From Tragulus kanchil (lineage: Eukaryota; Chordata; Mammalia; Artiodactyla; Tragulidae): a stretch of DNA of 64,000 nucleotides. The translations under genes were made by a program, and so were the position numbers. Where the stretch lies: assembly GCA_022376925.1 (NCBI GenBank), contig JAIOJX010000030.1, positions 171,363,298 to 171,427,297 on the forward strand, written 5' to 3'. The stretch's first letter is position 1, and each line of letters starts with the position of its first letter. Positions 1 to 9,786 of this stretch are shown piece after piece. The notes beneath the pieces were generated by a model that had not been told where the DNA came from, did no database searches, and saw only the letters and a program-made list of their open reading frames with translations.

Positions 1-299
1 GGTTGAATACTTGTCAGCCATAAAAAGGAATGAAATAATGCCCCTTACAGCAACATGAGTGGACTTGAAGGGTATCATGCTAAGTGATAGAAGTCAAACA
101 GAGAAAGACAAATATTGTGTGGTATCGCTTCTATGTGGAATCTAAAAAACAAGTCAAACTAATGAATATAACAAGAGATAGACTAACTAAGGGTTACCTT
201 GGGTAGAGGAAAGAGTGGTCAAGTTAAGGGTAGGAGATCAAGAGATACAGATCACTATGTTTAAAATAAATAAGCTACAAGGCTATATTGTACAGCACA
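1..299 (+). repeat. LINE-1 3' end, sense orientation
   Basis: The text reads like the last few hundred bases of a ruminant L1: a 'ccataaaaaggaatgaaata' stretch, then the 'cagagaaagacaaat' block, and finally 'aaataaataagctacaagg' leading to 'tgtacagcaca'. It is a fragment cut by the window edge on the left and interrupted on the right at about 299 by a SINE. No reading frame of ORF2 survives. Recognition is by memory of the L1 3' region, not by a search. Confidence 0.75.
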
Positions 300-452
300 G
301 GTGCTCTGTGACAACAGAGGCCACTGCGATGGGAGGCCCACACAGGCCAAAGAACAAAGATGGATGAAAATAGATAAATGAAAGACCAATAGAAGTAGCC
401 TGTCCGCCCCTCCTCCCTTCCCAACCCGGCCCCCCATCCCCCACCAAAATAA
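300..452 (+). repeat. CHR-like tRNA SINE, 3' half only
   Basis: This begins abruptly at 'ggtgctctgtgacaacagag', in the middle of the family consensus, and runs through the shared 3' third (aagatggatgaaaatag, then gaccaatagaagtagcc) to the C-rich run and 'aaaataaa' tail. The tRNA-like head with Pol III boxes is missing, so it is a 5'-truncated copy, apparently inserted in the L1 end on its left. Confidence 0.8.
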
Positions 453-557
453 ACCCTTGGTTGTGGCATGTGAGATCTAGTTCTCTGACCAGGGATTGAA
501 CCTGGGCCCCCTGTGTTAGACATGTGAAGTCTTAATCCTTAGACCACAAGGGAACCC
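453..557 (-). repeat. Bov-tA SINE fragment
   Basis: Read on the minus strand this is the tRNA-Glu-derived Bov-tA head: a start like 'gggttcccttgtggtc', a B-box-like 'ggttcaatccctgg', then 'catgccacaacc'. It directly abuts the tail of the CHR-like SINE on its left. Several point differences from the usual head ('accacaagggaaccc') suggest an old copy. Confidence 0.7.
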
Positions 558-711
558 TAGAGGGTTTTTTCTTCTTTTTTAAATCAGAATCATTCGTTGT
601 TTTTCAGAATGTAGAATTTTTCCATCTTATCCACTTTGTCCACCATTAGTTTTCCATTACCTGGCATATTACCTGCCACTCACTAGGCATTTTATGAATG
701 CCTTTTAAAAT

Positions 712-829
712 GTGTTTTTGGCCACATCATGAGGTATGTAGGATCTTAGTTTCCTAACCAGGGATCAAACCCATGCTTCCTGCAGTGGAAGCAAGGAGTC
801 TTAACCACTGGACCACCAGGGAAATCTCT
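712..829 (-). repeat. Bov-tA SINE fragment
   Basis: Reverse-complement Bov-tA: 'ggccacatcatgaggtatgt' corresponds to the tail side, and 'accactggaccaccaggga' at 803-821 is the inverted 5' head with the A-box region. Its last 38 bases (792-829) are repeated at 1909-1946 because duplication D1 begins inside this element. Confidence 0.7.
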
Positions 830-3007
830 CCACAAATGTCTTCATTTTTAGTTTGTTCCTAGTTACTTTAAGTTTGTTCTAAGTACTCCCAACTCACATA
901 TTGACAGCTCACTAATTAATACAGGGGAAGCTTTATCCCTTCCCAACAAGTTTGAACGACACAACCCACTCATTAAGAAAGGAAAATATAGTATCACAGG
1001 CATTTGGCCAGTTGCCAAATGTAACCCCAGTGCCCAGTTTATGGGGAAGATTTAGCAGCATATGAGGATTTTACCACAGCCACTCCTAAGAGAACCACCT
1101 TTTTCGTCAGTAAATGAGGCTTCTATTTCACTTATGACTTGTTTTGTCAAGATGCCTGTCATCTCATGTTTAAGGATTTGTTGTTGTTTGTTTTCCTTCA
1201 AGTTTACATATAAGAGCGTGGGGCCTGGAATACTCATGAAGCTTGTTTTCCTTCTCTGAACTCTTGAATCATTCTTGGTGGGTCTTGTTGCCATCAGTTT
1301 CAGGCAGACAGAAATCATGCAGCAGGAAAGATAGTGCCTGGGAGCCCCAGAGCACCAGCCTTACTATTGATACCTTTGACGCCTGGGTCACGTTTCAGAA
1401 AGGAGTCCTCTGAGCAGCCAGATTTCAGCCAAAGCTAAACCTCGGCACTCACTTGAACTCCCAGCTTTTTAAGTCAGTAAATGTTTTTGTTTGTTTGCCT
1501 GTTTCATTGACTTTCAGTTGAGATTTTGATCATTCACAAATGGGTATTCATTAGTAGAGGATTGGAAACTGGGAGTTTAATAGTTGACTGGCTAGAAGGG
1601 TCATCTTCATCTCTGTGAGCAGTGCTGAGAAGAATTATTTTCACCTAATCTACTGAATATTTTTTAATGATAAATCTTTTTGAAGAATGGTACAAAGTGG
1701 TTTTGTTTTACCATAAATTTTCAATCAAATGAAATATTTGTCTGAAATTATTCCTTGATCTTCTGTAAACCACTGAATATTTTATTATCAGAAAAGAGGA
1801 AAGGATAACCAGGACAAGAAAGGTATTTTTTAATTATATTCCCATAGATATATATATCTTCTCCTTGTTTCTGAACCTCACCACAATTTGGATAAACCCA
1901 TGCTCTCTCAAGGAGTCTTAACCACTGGACCACCAGGGAAATCTCTCCACAAATGTCTTCATTTTTAGTTTGTTCCTAGTTACTTTAAGTTTGTTCTAAG
2001 TACTCCCAACTCACATATTGACAGCTCACTAATTAATACAGGGGAAGCTTTATCCCTTCCCAACAAGTTTGAACGACACAACCCACTCATTAAGAAAGGA
2101 AAATATAGTATCACAGGCATTTGGCCAGTTGCCAAATGTAACCCCAGTGCCCAGTTTATGGGGAAGATTTAGCAGCATATGAGGATTTTACCACAGCCAC
2201 TCCTAAGAGAACCACCTTTTTCGTCAGTAAATGAGGCTTCTATTTCACTTATGACTTGTTTTGTCAAGATGCCTGTCATCTCATGTTTAAGGATTTGTTG
2301 TTGTTTGTTTTCCTTCAAGTTTACATATAAGAGCGTGGGGCCTGGAATACTCATGAAGCTTGTTTTCCTTCTCTGAACTCTTGAATCATTCTTGGTGGGT
2401 CTTGTTGCCATCAGTTTCAGGCAGACAGAAATCATGCAGCAGGAAAGATAGTGCCTGGGAGCCCCAGAGCACCAGCCTTACTATTGATACCTTTGACGCC
2501 TGGGTCACGTTTCAGAAAGGAGTCCTCTGAGCAGCCAGATTTCAGCCAAAGCTAAACCTCGGCACTCACTTGAACTCCCAGCTTTTTAAGTCAGTAAATG
2601 TTTTTGTTTGTTTGCCTGTTTCATTGACTTTCAGTTGAGATTTTGATCATTCACAAATGGGTATTCATTAGTAGAGGATTGGAAACTGGGAGTTTAATAG
2701 TTGACTGGCTAGAAGGGTCATCTTCATCTCTGTGAGCAGTGCTGAGAAGAATTATTTTCACCTAATCTACTGAATATTTTTTTTAATGATAAATCTTTTT
2801 GAAGAATGGTACAAAGTGGTTTTGTTTTACCATAAATTTTCAATCAAATGAAATATTTGTCTGAAATTATTCCCTTGATCTTCTGTAAACCACTGAATAT
2901 TTTATTATCAGAAAAGAGGGAAAGGATAACCAGGGGACAAAAGCGAAAAAACAAAGGTTATCTCTTTTGTCCATATTATATTCCCATAGATATATATATC
3001 TTCTCTT
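792..3007. repeat. Tandem duplication D1, offset 1117
   Basis: Copy 1 is 792-1908 and copy 2 is 1909 to about 3007. The match is nearly base for base, except that copy 2 has longer homopolymers (for example the T run near 2776 and 'attccc' against 'attcc'). The last 100 bases of copy 1 (1800-1908) are a deletion-riddled version of 2920-3060: 'tttctgaacctcaccacaat' against 'tttctgtagatgacaccatt', and so on. That pattern points to a poor-quality contig end joined to the next contig without removing the overlap. Apart from the SINE remnant at the start of each copy I see no known repeat in the unit, and no gene. Confidence 0.95.
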
Positions 3008-3009
3008 TT

Positions 3010-3360
3010 CCTGTGTTTCTGTAGATGACACCATTGTTCACCCAGACCACAAATTTAGGCATCACCCTGAATGCTTCCCTTTTCCTTATTTCCCTAATTC
3101 ATTCAGTTCACTGTCCTGTCAATTCTGTTTTATATCTTTCCACTCCACTACTGCCACCACCACATGACTACCGCGGTAGCTTCCCAGCTGATCTCCCCAG
3201 GACCCAACTCTGTTCTTCTCCAGCTCCTATTCCACCTAGGAGTGAAAATGACTTTTAAAAATACAGACATGAAAAAGCTTGTTCCTGAATTGCATCCTTC
3301 AGTGGCTTCCCACTTCATTTATTTGAAACACCCACGAAGCTCTCTATGAGCCTGCACAGC
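3010..3360 (+). repeat. Ancient L2-like LINE relic
   Basis: The phrases 'caccattgttcacccagacc', 'gcatcaccctgaatgcttcc', 'agctgatctccccagg' and 'cttcagtggcttcccactt' follow, in order, an abundant old mammalian LINE that I associate with L2. It is very diverged, with no open frame of the parent protein. The family name is from memory and may be wrong; the similarity to 28340-29066 (same order of phrases) supports a shared repeat. Confidence 0.45.
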
Positions 3361-3839
3361 TCTTCTGCCTAAAACTACATTCTAGTTCTGCAGGGATGAG
3401 CGAGTTGTGCAGTGCTTCTATAGTTTGATGTCATTTGACTCTCAGGCCTTAGTCAAAGTTCCTGGTATGCATGTTGGTTGCTGCATGGAGTGATTCTCCC
3501 CTTTTCCAAAGGAAACTGCCGTCAAAATGAGGTACATTCAGAGGCAATTCCTGCCAACTCCCCAGGGTGCTCTGAGGGCTCTCCTTTGCCCAGGAACAGG
3601 GATGGAATTACATGCTTCCATTTGTCAGAAGCCCCCAACTCTGCAGTGTGTCCCTCATAACTCAGAAGGTTGTAAACCTCAGTGTGATTCCAGACTCCAT
3701 ATCCATTTGAAAACTTTTGTCAGCCTCCATTTTTAAGATAGCAGAGGGAATCAGACATAAGAGCAATTAAATATGGTTGTTGTTGTACTTGGTCCTGTCA
3801 GTCATCCCCTCTGAATGCGATTCTAGAAGGGACAGGATT

Positions 3840-4168
3840 TTTTTTTTTTTTTTTAATATTTATTTATTTATTTTGGTGGGGATGGAGTGGGGAGGGAAGG
3901 GGACAGGCAGGCCACTTCCATTGGTCTTTCATTTATCTAGTTTCATCCATATTTGTTCTTTGGCCGGTGTGTGCCTCCCATCGCAGTGGTCTCTGTTGTC
4001 GCAGAGCACTGGCTCCGGGGGCATGTGCTCCAGAGCTCCGGCTTGGTAATTGGACACATCGGTTCAGCCGCTCTGTGGCACGTGGGATCTTCCCAGGCCA
4101 GGGATCGAACCGGTGCCCCTTGCACTGCAAGGCGGTGTCCTTACCCACTGGACCACCAGGGAAGCCCA
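3840..4168 (-). repeat. CHR-like tRNA SINE, full length
   Basis: Full-length inverted copy: poly-T with 'atttatttatttattttggt', G-rich run, 'attggtctttcatttatcta', the CHR-like middle, then inverted B box (gatcgaacc, 4103-4111) and A box (ccactggacca, 4145-4155). Near-matching target duplications flank it: 'ggacaggattt' at 3830-3840 and 'ggacaggaattt' at 4169-4180. Confidence 0.9.
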
Positions 4169-4358
4169 GGACAGGAATTTCTGCTCCCAGTTGAGTCTGG
4201 GAATGGATCATGCAGTTCTGTTCTGTTTGGTAGGTCTGTTAATTTTTGTGACTTCAGGCTTTTCATTTTCCCAAGGTTAGCATGCTTTATAAAATCGATA
4301 TGTTGAAGCATAATTCACATTCAAACAAAGGGTACAAATTTTAATACGCAAGAGAATA

Positions 4359-4634
4359 ATTTTTTTTTTTTTAATCTTGGCCTCTTTTAGTGTTTTTTGA
4401 TTTACTTATTTTCATCCATCTTTATTCCTTGGCCTTTGTGGGCCTCCCATTATAGTGGCCTCTCTCGCCTCAGAGCACCGGCTCTGGGCACCTGTGCTCC
4501 AGAGTGCTCTCTCAAATTGGACACACTGGTCCAGCTGCTTTGTGGCATGTGGGATCTTCCTGGGCCAGGGATCGAACTGGTGCTCCTTTTACTGCAAGGC
4601 AAACTCTCTACCCACTGGATCACCAGGGAAGCCC
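4359..4634 (-). repeat. CHR-like tRNA SINE, older copy
   Basis: Inverted copy with poly-T start but without the G-rich run; it goes from 'atcttggcctcttttagtg' into 'attttcatccatctttattc', so part of the 3' region is lost or replaced. The head (gggatcgaactggtgctcc, then accactgg-like end) is present with more substitutions than its neighbours at 3840 and 4981. It lies in the same orientation as both. Confidence 0.85.
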
Positions 4635-4980
4635 AGGACAACACATTTTTACAAATGTTTACACTCATGTAATCAGCACTATGGGACATCTGGATCACCC
4701 TCAAATGTTCTCTGAGGTCCTCTGGAGTCACCGTGTCTGTCCTCTGCTGAAGGTAGTCACTGATCTGCTATAGGTTATTAGAAATTAGTTTTGCCTGTTC
4801 CAGAAGTTCTCATAAATAGAATCATAATCATACATTTTCTGGTCTTTTGTGTGTGGCTCCCTATCAGCATCATGTTTTCTTTTTCCCTTTTGGATTTGTC
4901 TGTGTTGTATATATTAGTACTTCATTTTATCTTCTGCACAGTAATTTTTCTATATAGTACAGCATGTTTTTCTGTTTGTT

Positions 4981-5304
4981 TTTTTTTAAGATTTATTTAT
5001 TTATTTTTGGGCGGGGGTCGGGTTGGGGAGGGAGGGGAGCGGGTGGGCCACTTCTATTGGTCTTTCATTTCTCTATGTTCATCCGTCTTTGTTCTTTGGC
5101 TCCTGCGGGCCTCCCATCGCGGTGGCGTCTGTCGTCGCAGAGCACCGTCTCTGGGCGCATGCGCTCCAGAGCTCTGGCTCTGTAATTGGACACATCGGTC
5201 CAGTCGCTCTGCGGCTCGTGGGATCTTCCCAGGCCAGGGATTGAACCGGCGCCCCTTGTACTGCAAGGCGGTGTCCTTACCCACTGGACCACCAGGGGAA
5301 GCCC
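4981..5304 (-). repeat. CHR-like tRNA SINE, full length
   Basis: Well-preserved inverted copy with the full tail (aagatttatttatttatttt), G-rich run, CHR-like middle, and tRNA-like head ending 'gaccaccaggggaagccc'. The flanking 'tttctgtttgtt' (4969-4980) and 'tttctgttgtt' (5305-5315) form a target duplication with one base of difference. CpGs are still frequent, which suggests a fairly recent insertion. Confidence 0.92.
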
Positions 5305-5419
5305 TTTCTGTTGTTTTATTGATGTACACTTGGGTTGTTTTTAGTTAAAACTCTTATGAATACAGCTTTTATAAACATTGTGGACTGGTGTTTTCTGTAG
5401 GCATGTGTTTTTATTTTCT

Positions 5420-5572
5420 GTGTAAGTGTGTGTGTGTGTTAGTCACTCAGTCATGTCCAATTCTTTGCAATCCCTTGTACTCACTATAGCCTGATAGGCT
5501 CTTCTGTCCATGGCATTCTCCGGGCAAGAATACTGGAGTGGGTTGCCATTTCCTCCTTCAGTGGATTTTCAA
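5420..5572 (-). repeat. Bov-A / BovB 3'-end SINE, inverted
   Basis: 'gtgttagtcactcagtcatg', 'ggcaagaatactggagtggg' and 'ttgccatttcctccttcag' are the inverted Bov-A monomer, which derives from the 3' end of the BovB LINE. The (TG)n start is the usual tail. It is diverged and ends without a Bov-tA head. Confidence 0.8.
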
Positions 5573-5777
5573 ACCTATCCTCTAGGTTAGCATAATTTTT
5601 AAATTCTCAGTGATTAAAATTAAAAGAAAAAACAAATTCAGTATTTTCATTTAGATATTTTCAATGAAGATATTTTGTTATTATGCTCCCTTTTCACTCT
5701 GTCAATTTAGAACAGAAGTTAAAGAAATCTTAGTACTTTGGCAAAATTAGGTTCATCAAGGCATAATTAAATAAATC

Positions 5778-7971
5778 AAATGCTTATCAGCAGTGGCAAG
5801 TAGTCTTAGTCAAATCAGCGAATGTATTAAACCTACCAAGTGAAATACACAGTATCAGCTACAATGGGATACACATAAGTACAGTTATTTACATCATGAA
5901 AGACTCTAGACTCTAGATAGGAACAATGTATCCATGTTACTCAATCAGAAACATCAAAATAGAGATGAAATCCTAAACTGTATGGTATACACCAGCAGGA
6001 ACGAGGAGATCAGAGATGAACAGTGATTATCTGTCATGCAGGTATAGACTCCAGAGTTAAACCATTGCAGAGGAGGAGATGCTCCAACCTCTCCCCAAAG
6101 CAAAGGGGATTTACTCATCCACTTGGTCAGAATCCATATCCTGGGGTCAGAAAGATCACCTGGAGGAGGGTGTGGCAACCCACTCCAGTATTCTTGCCAG
6201 GAGAATCCCGTGGCAGAGGAGCCTGGTGGACTACAGCCCCATTGGGCTGCAGAGTCAGACACAACTGAAATCATTTAGTATGCATGCACCATCTCAGTTG
6301 TATGGCCATCTGGGCAAGTGGTTACTGTGTGACAAAAAGAAAAAAGGCAACATGTGTCTTACTCTCTCTTTGTTTATGCAGTTGAATGGTTGAGACATGG
6401 GGCTCCTATGAGATGTGGGTCACCTCCCATCAGGTGAGCCCTGCAGGGATAATGGAGCATTCTTGGGTTTGGATTTGTGAGATGGTATAATAGACTGTGC
6501 TTGTTTCTCAAAGCTAAGCTGGTATTATCACAGACACTCAAAGATAAAGATGACTTGGATTTCTGGTTTGCCTCCCTCTTTCACTTTTGTCTTCCTCTGC
6601 ATTTTTATTTTGAAGAAAAATGTTTGTGGTATAGAATCTGATTCCTTTACTATGATGCCATTTGTATGTCACCCAAAGATTCACTACTTAAATCCCAAAA
6701 CAACATAAATGTTTTTAATGACAAGTTGGAACAAACTGTAGATTTTTTTAAAAAATACATGCTTATTTGTCTATGCCAAATCTTTGCTGAGACATGTGTC
6801 ATCTTTAATTGCAGCATATGAACTCTTAGTTGAGGCATGTGAGATCTATTTCCTGGTAGTTGCATTGGAAGCAAATGCTTATCAGCAGTGGCAAGTTAGA
6901 ATCAGCGAATGTATTAAACCTACCAAGTGAAATACACAGTATCAGCTACAATGGGATACACATAAGTACAGTTATTTACATCATGAAAGACTCTAGACTC
7001 TAGATAGGAACAATGTATCCATGTTACTCAATCAGAAACATCAAAATAGAGATGAAATCCTAAACTGTATGGTATACACCAGCAGGAACGAGGAGATCAG
7101 AGATGAACAGTGATTATCTGTCATGCAGGTATAGACTCCAGAGTTAAACCATTGCAGAGGAGGAGATGCTCCAACCTCTCCCCAAAGCAAAGGGGATTTA
7201 CTCATCCACTTGGTCAGAATCCATATCCTGGGGTCAGAAAGATCACCTGGAGGAGGGTGTGGCAACCCACTCCAGTATTCTTGCCAGGAGAATCCCGTGG
7301 CAGAGGAGCCTGGTGGACTACAGCCCCATTGGGCTGCAGAGTCAGACACAACTGAAATCATTTAGTATGCATGCACCATCTCAGTTGTATGGCCATCTGG
7401 GCAAGTGGTTACTGTGTGACAAAAAGAAAAAAGGCAACATGTGTCTTACTCTCTTTTGTTTATGCAGTTGAATGGTTGAGACATGGGGCTCCTATGAGAT
7501 GTGGGTCACCTCCCATCAGGTGAGCCCTGCAGGGATAATGGAGCATTCTTGGGTTTGGATTTGTGAGATGGTATAATAGACTGTGCTTGTTTCTCAAAGC
7601 TAAGCTGGTATTATCACAGACACTCAAAGATAAAGATGACTTGGATTTCTGGTTTGCCTCCCTCTTTCACTTTTGTCTTCCTCTGCATTTTTATTTTGAA
7701 GAAAAATGTTTGTGGTATAGAATCTGATTCCTTTACTATGATGCCATTTGTATGTCACCCAAAGATTCACTACTTAAATCCCAAAACAACATAAATGTTT
7801 TTAATGACAAGTTGGAACAAACTGTAGATTTTTTTAAAAAATACATGCTTATTTGTCTATGCCAAATCTTTGCTGAGACATGTGTCATCTTTAATTGCAG
7901 CATATGAACTCTTAGTTGAGGCATGTGAGATCTATTTCCTGACAAAGGACTGAACCTTTGTCCCCTGCATT
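5778..7971. repeat. Tandem duplication D2, offset 1087-1095
   Basis: Copy 1 is 5778-6872, copy 2 is 6873 to about 7971. Both ends at the junction are damaged: the start of copy 2 lacks 8 bases present at 5801-5815, and the end of copy 1 (tttcctggtagttgcattgg) has lost about 25 bases found in copy 2 near 7935-7965. Elsewhere the copies differ in homopolymers, such as 'ctctctttg' (6363) against 'ctcttttg' (7451). The Bov-A at 6148 and part of the Bov-tA at 6740 are therefore doubled. Confidence 0.95.
6148..6290 (+). repeat. Bov-A monomer (duplicated at 7235-7377)
   Basis: 'gtggcaacccactccagtat', 'ggagcctggtgg' and 'cagagtcagacacaactga' are sense Bov-A. The second copy at 7235-7377 belongs to duplication D2 and should not be counted as a second insertion. 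Confidence 0.85.
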
Positions 7972-9786
7972 GGAAGCATGGAGGCTTCACCACAGGAGAA
8001 CCAGGCGGGGCCCCTGTGAATGCTTTTAACTGTGAAAATTACACTTCCCAGTTAGCTGTTACTACTGGAACAGTTACCACAATGAAAAATAAGGAGAAAA
8101 TGAGAAAAGCTTTTAAAATCTTACAGACTGTCTTAATTCTTAGACATTGATAGTACATTTCAGAGTTCCTGCCTTCAGTCTCTCTAATTGGTTATTATTT
8201 CTTAAGGAGATGGGGGCAGGTAAGGACTCAGGAGAGGAGCTGTTTAGGAATCCTATCTAACATCTTTTCCTTTTGATACTAATAAATAAGATCATCATCT
8301 ACCTTTCCTAGGGAAGAAATGGCTGAGACAGTGCAGCAAGGATATCGTTGTCTCCACCTAGCTGTTAAAATTTAAGGGGACAAAAAAGCAAACGTTTTTC
8401 ACTTCCCACTTTAGTTTCAACTCATCGTAATGGCTGTCCAGAGGACTTAGTGAGTAGGTTCATGGGAAAGAGCACTGAAGTTGATTGGTGATGTCTGCCA
8501 CTGGGCTCAGTGTGAAAAAGCATTGAGATTGATTAGTGATGCCTGCCACTGGTGAAAGAGTAGTGCACTCTGGCTGCTTTTGTCAACTGCATCTGAGCCC
8601 TCTTACCTGGGGGACAACTTCTCTCTGGAGTCCCAGGAATCGTCTACCTTTGGATCACATCCTTTCTAGAAGTATTAGAAACATAATGACCATTTATTTT
8701 GAAGATAAAGATGTCTTTTTTGGTTTTAAAGAATCTGATTTGCCTCCCTCTCTCACTTTTGTCTTCCTCTGCATTTTTATTTTGAAGAAAAATGTTTGTG
8801 GTATAGAATCTGATTCCTTTACTATGATGCCATTTGTATGTCACCCAAAGATTCACTACTTAAATCCCAAAACAACATAAATGTTTTTAATGACAAGTTG
8901 GAACAAACTGTAGATTTTTTTAAAAAATACATGCTTATTTGTCTATGCCAAATCTTTGCTGAGACATGTGTCATCTTTAATTGCAGCATATGAACTCTTA
9001 GTTGAGGCATGTGAGATCTATTTCCTGACAAAGGACTGAACCTTTGTCCCCTGCATTGGAAGCATGGAGGCTTCACCACAGGAGAACCAGGGGGGGCCCC
9101 CTGTGAATGCTTTTAACTGTGAAAATTACACTTCCCAGTTAGCTGTTACTACTGGAACAGTTACCACAATGAAAAATAAGGAGAAAATGAGAAAAGCTTT
9201 TAAAATCTTACAGACTGTCTTAATTCTTAGACATTGATAGTACATTTCAGAGTTCCTGCCTTCAGTCTCTCTAATTGGTTATTATTTCTTAAGGAGATGG
9301 GGGCAGGTAAGGACTCAGGAGAGGAGCTGTTTAGGAATCCTATCTAACATCTTTTCCTTTTGATACTAATAAATAAGATCATCATCTACCTTTCCTAGGG
9401 AAGAAATGGCTGAGACAGTGCAGCAAGGATATCGTTGTCTCCACCTAGCTGTTAAAATTTAAGGGGACAAAAAAGCAAACGTTTTTCACTTCCCACTTTA
9501 GTTTCAACTCATCGTAATGGCTGTCCAGAGGACTTAGTGAGTAGGTTCATGGGAAAGAGCACTGAAGTTGATTGGTGATGTCTGCCACTGGGCTCAGTGT
9601 GAAAAAGCATTGAGATTGATTAGTGATGCCTGCCACTGGTGAAAGAGTAGTGCACTCTGGCTGCTTTTGTCAACTGCATCTGAGCCCTCTTACCTGGGGG
9701 ACAACTTCTCTCTGGAGTCCCAGGAATCGTCTACCTTTGGATCACATCCTTTCTAGAAGTATTAGAAACATAATGACCATTTATTT
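7620..9786. repeat. Tandem duplication D3, offset 1086
   Basis: Copy 1 runs from about 7620 to 8699, copy 2 from 8700 to about 9786. At the junction 'tttattttgaagataaagat' replaces what in copy 2 continues as 'tttattttctgagaggatgg' (9779). The first 40 bases of copy 2 are corrupted relative to 7626-7665. D3 copy 1 overlaps D2 copy 2, so about 250-330 bases (near 6540-6872, 7627-7960 and 8712-9045) occur three times. Confidence 0.95.
7827..8011 (-). repeat. Bov-tA SINE (also 6740-6872 and 8913-9103)
   Basis: Inverted, diverged Bov-tA: 'gcagcatatgaactcttagt' and 'gaggcatgtgagatctattt' are the doubled tail-side units, and 'gactgaacctttgtcccctg' is the inverted B-box region. The three appearances in the window are one insertion seen three times through D2 and D3; the first is cut at the D2 junction. 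Small open frames of up to 85 codons on the minus strand here arise from the SINE. Confidence 0.7.

Noticed and set aside
3953..4306. 117-codon frame and several 60-92-codon frames around it on both strands
   Set aside because: All fall on the SINE at 3840-4168; the same peptides recur at every copy of the SINE in the window.
4791..5348. 185-codon open frame, the longest in the window
   Set aside because: Its second half is an inverted CHR-like SINE with tail, boxes and TSD; the first half has no recognisable protein features. It is a repeat-derived false frame.
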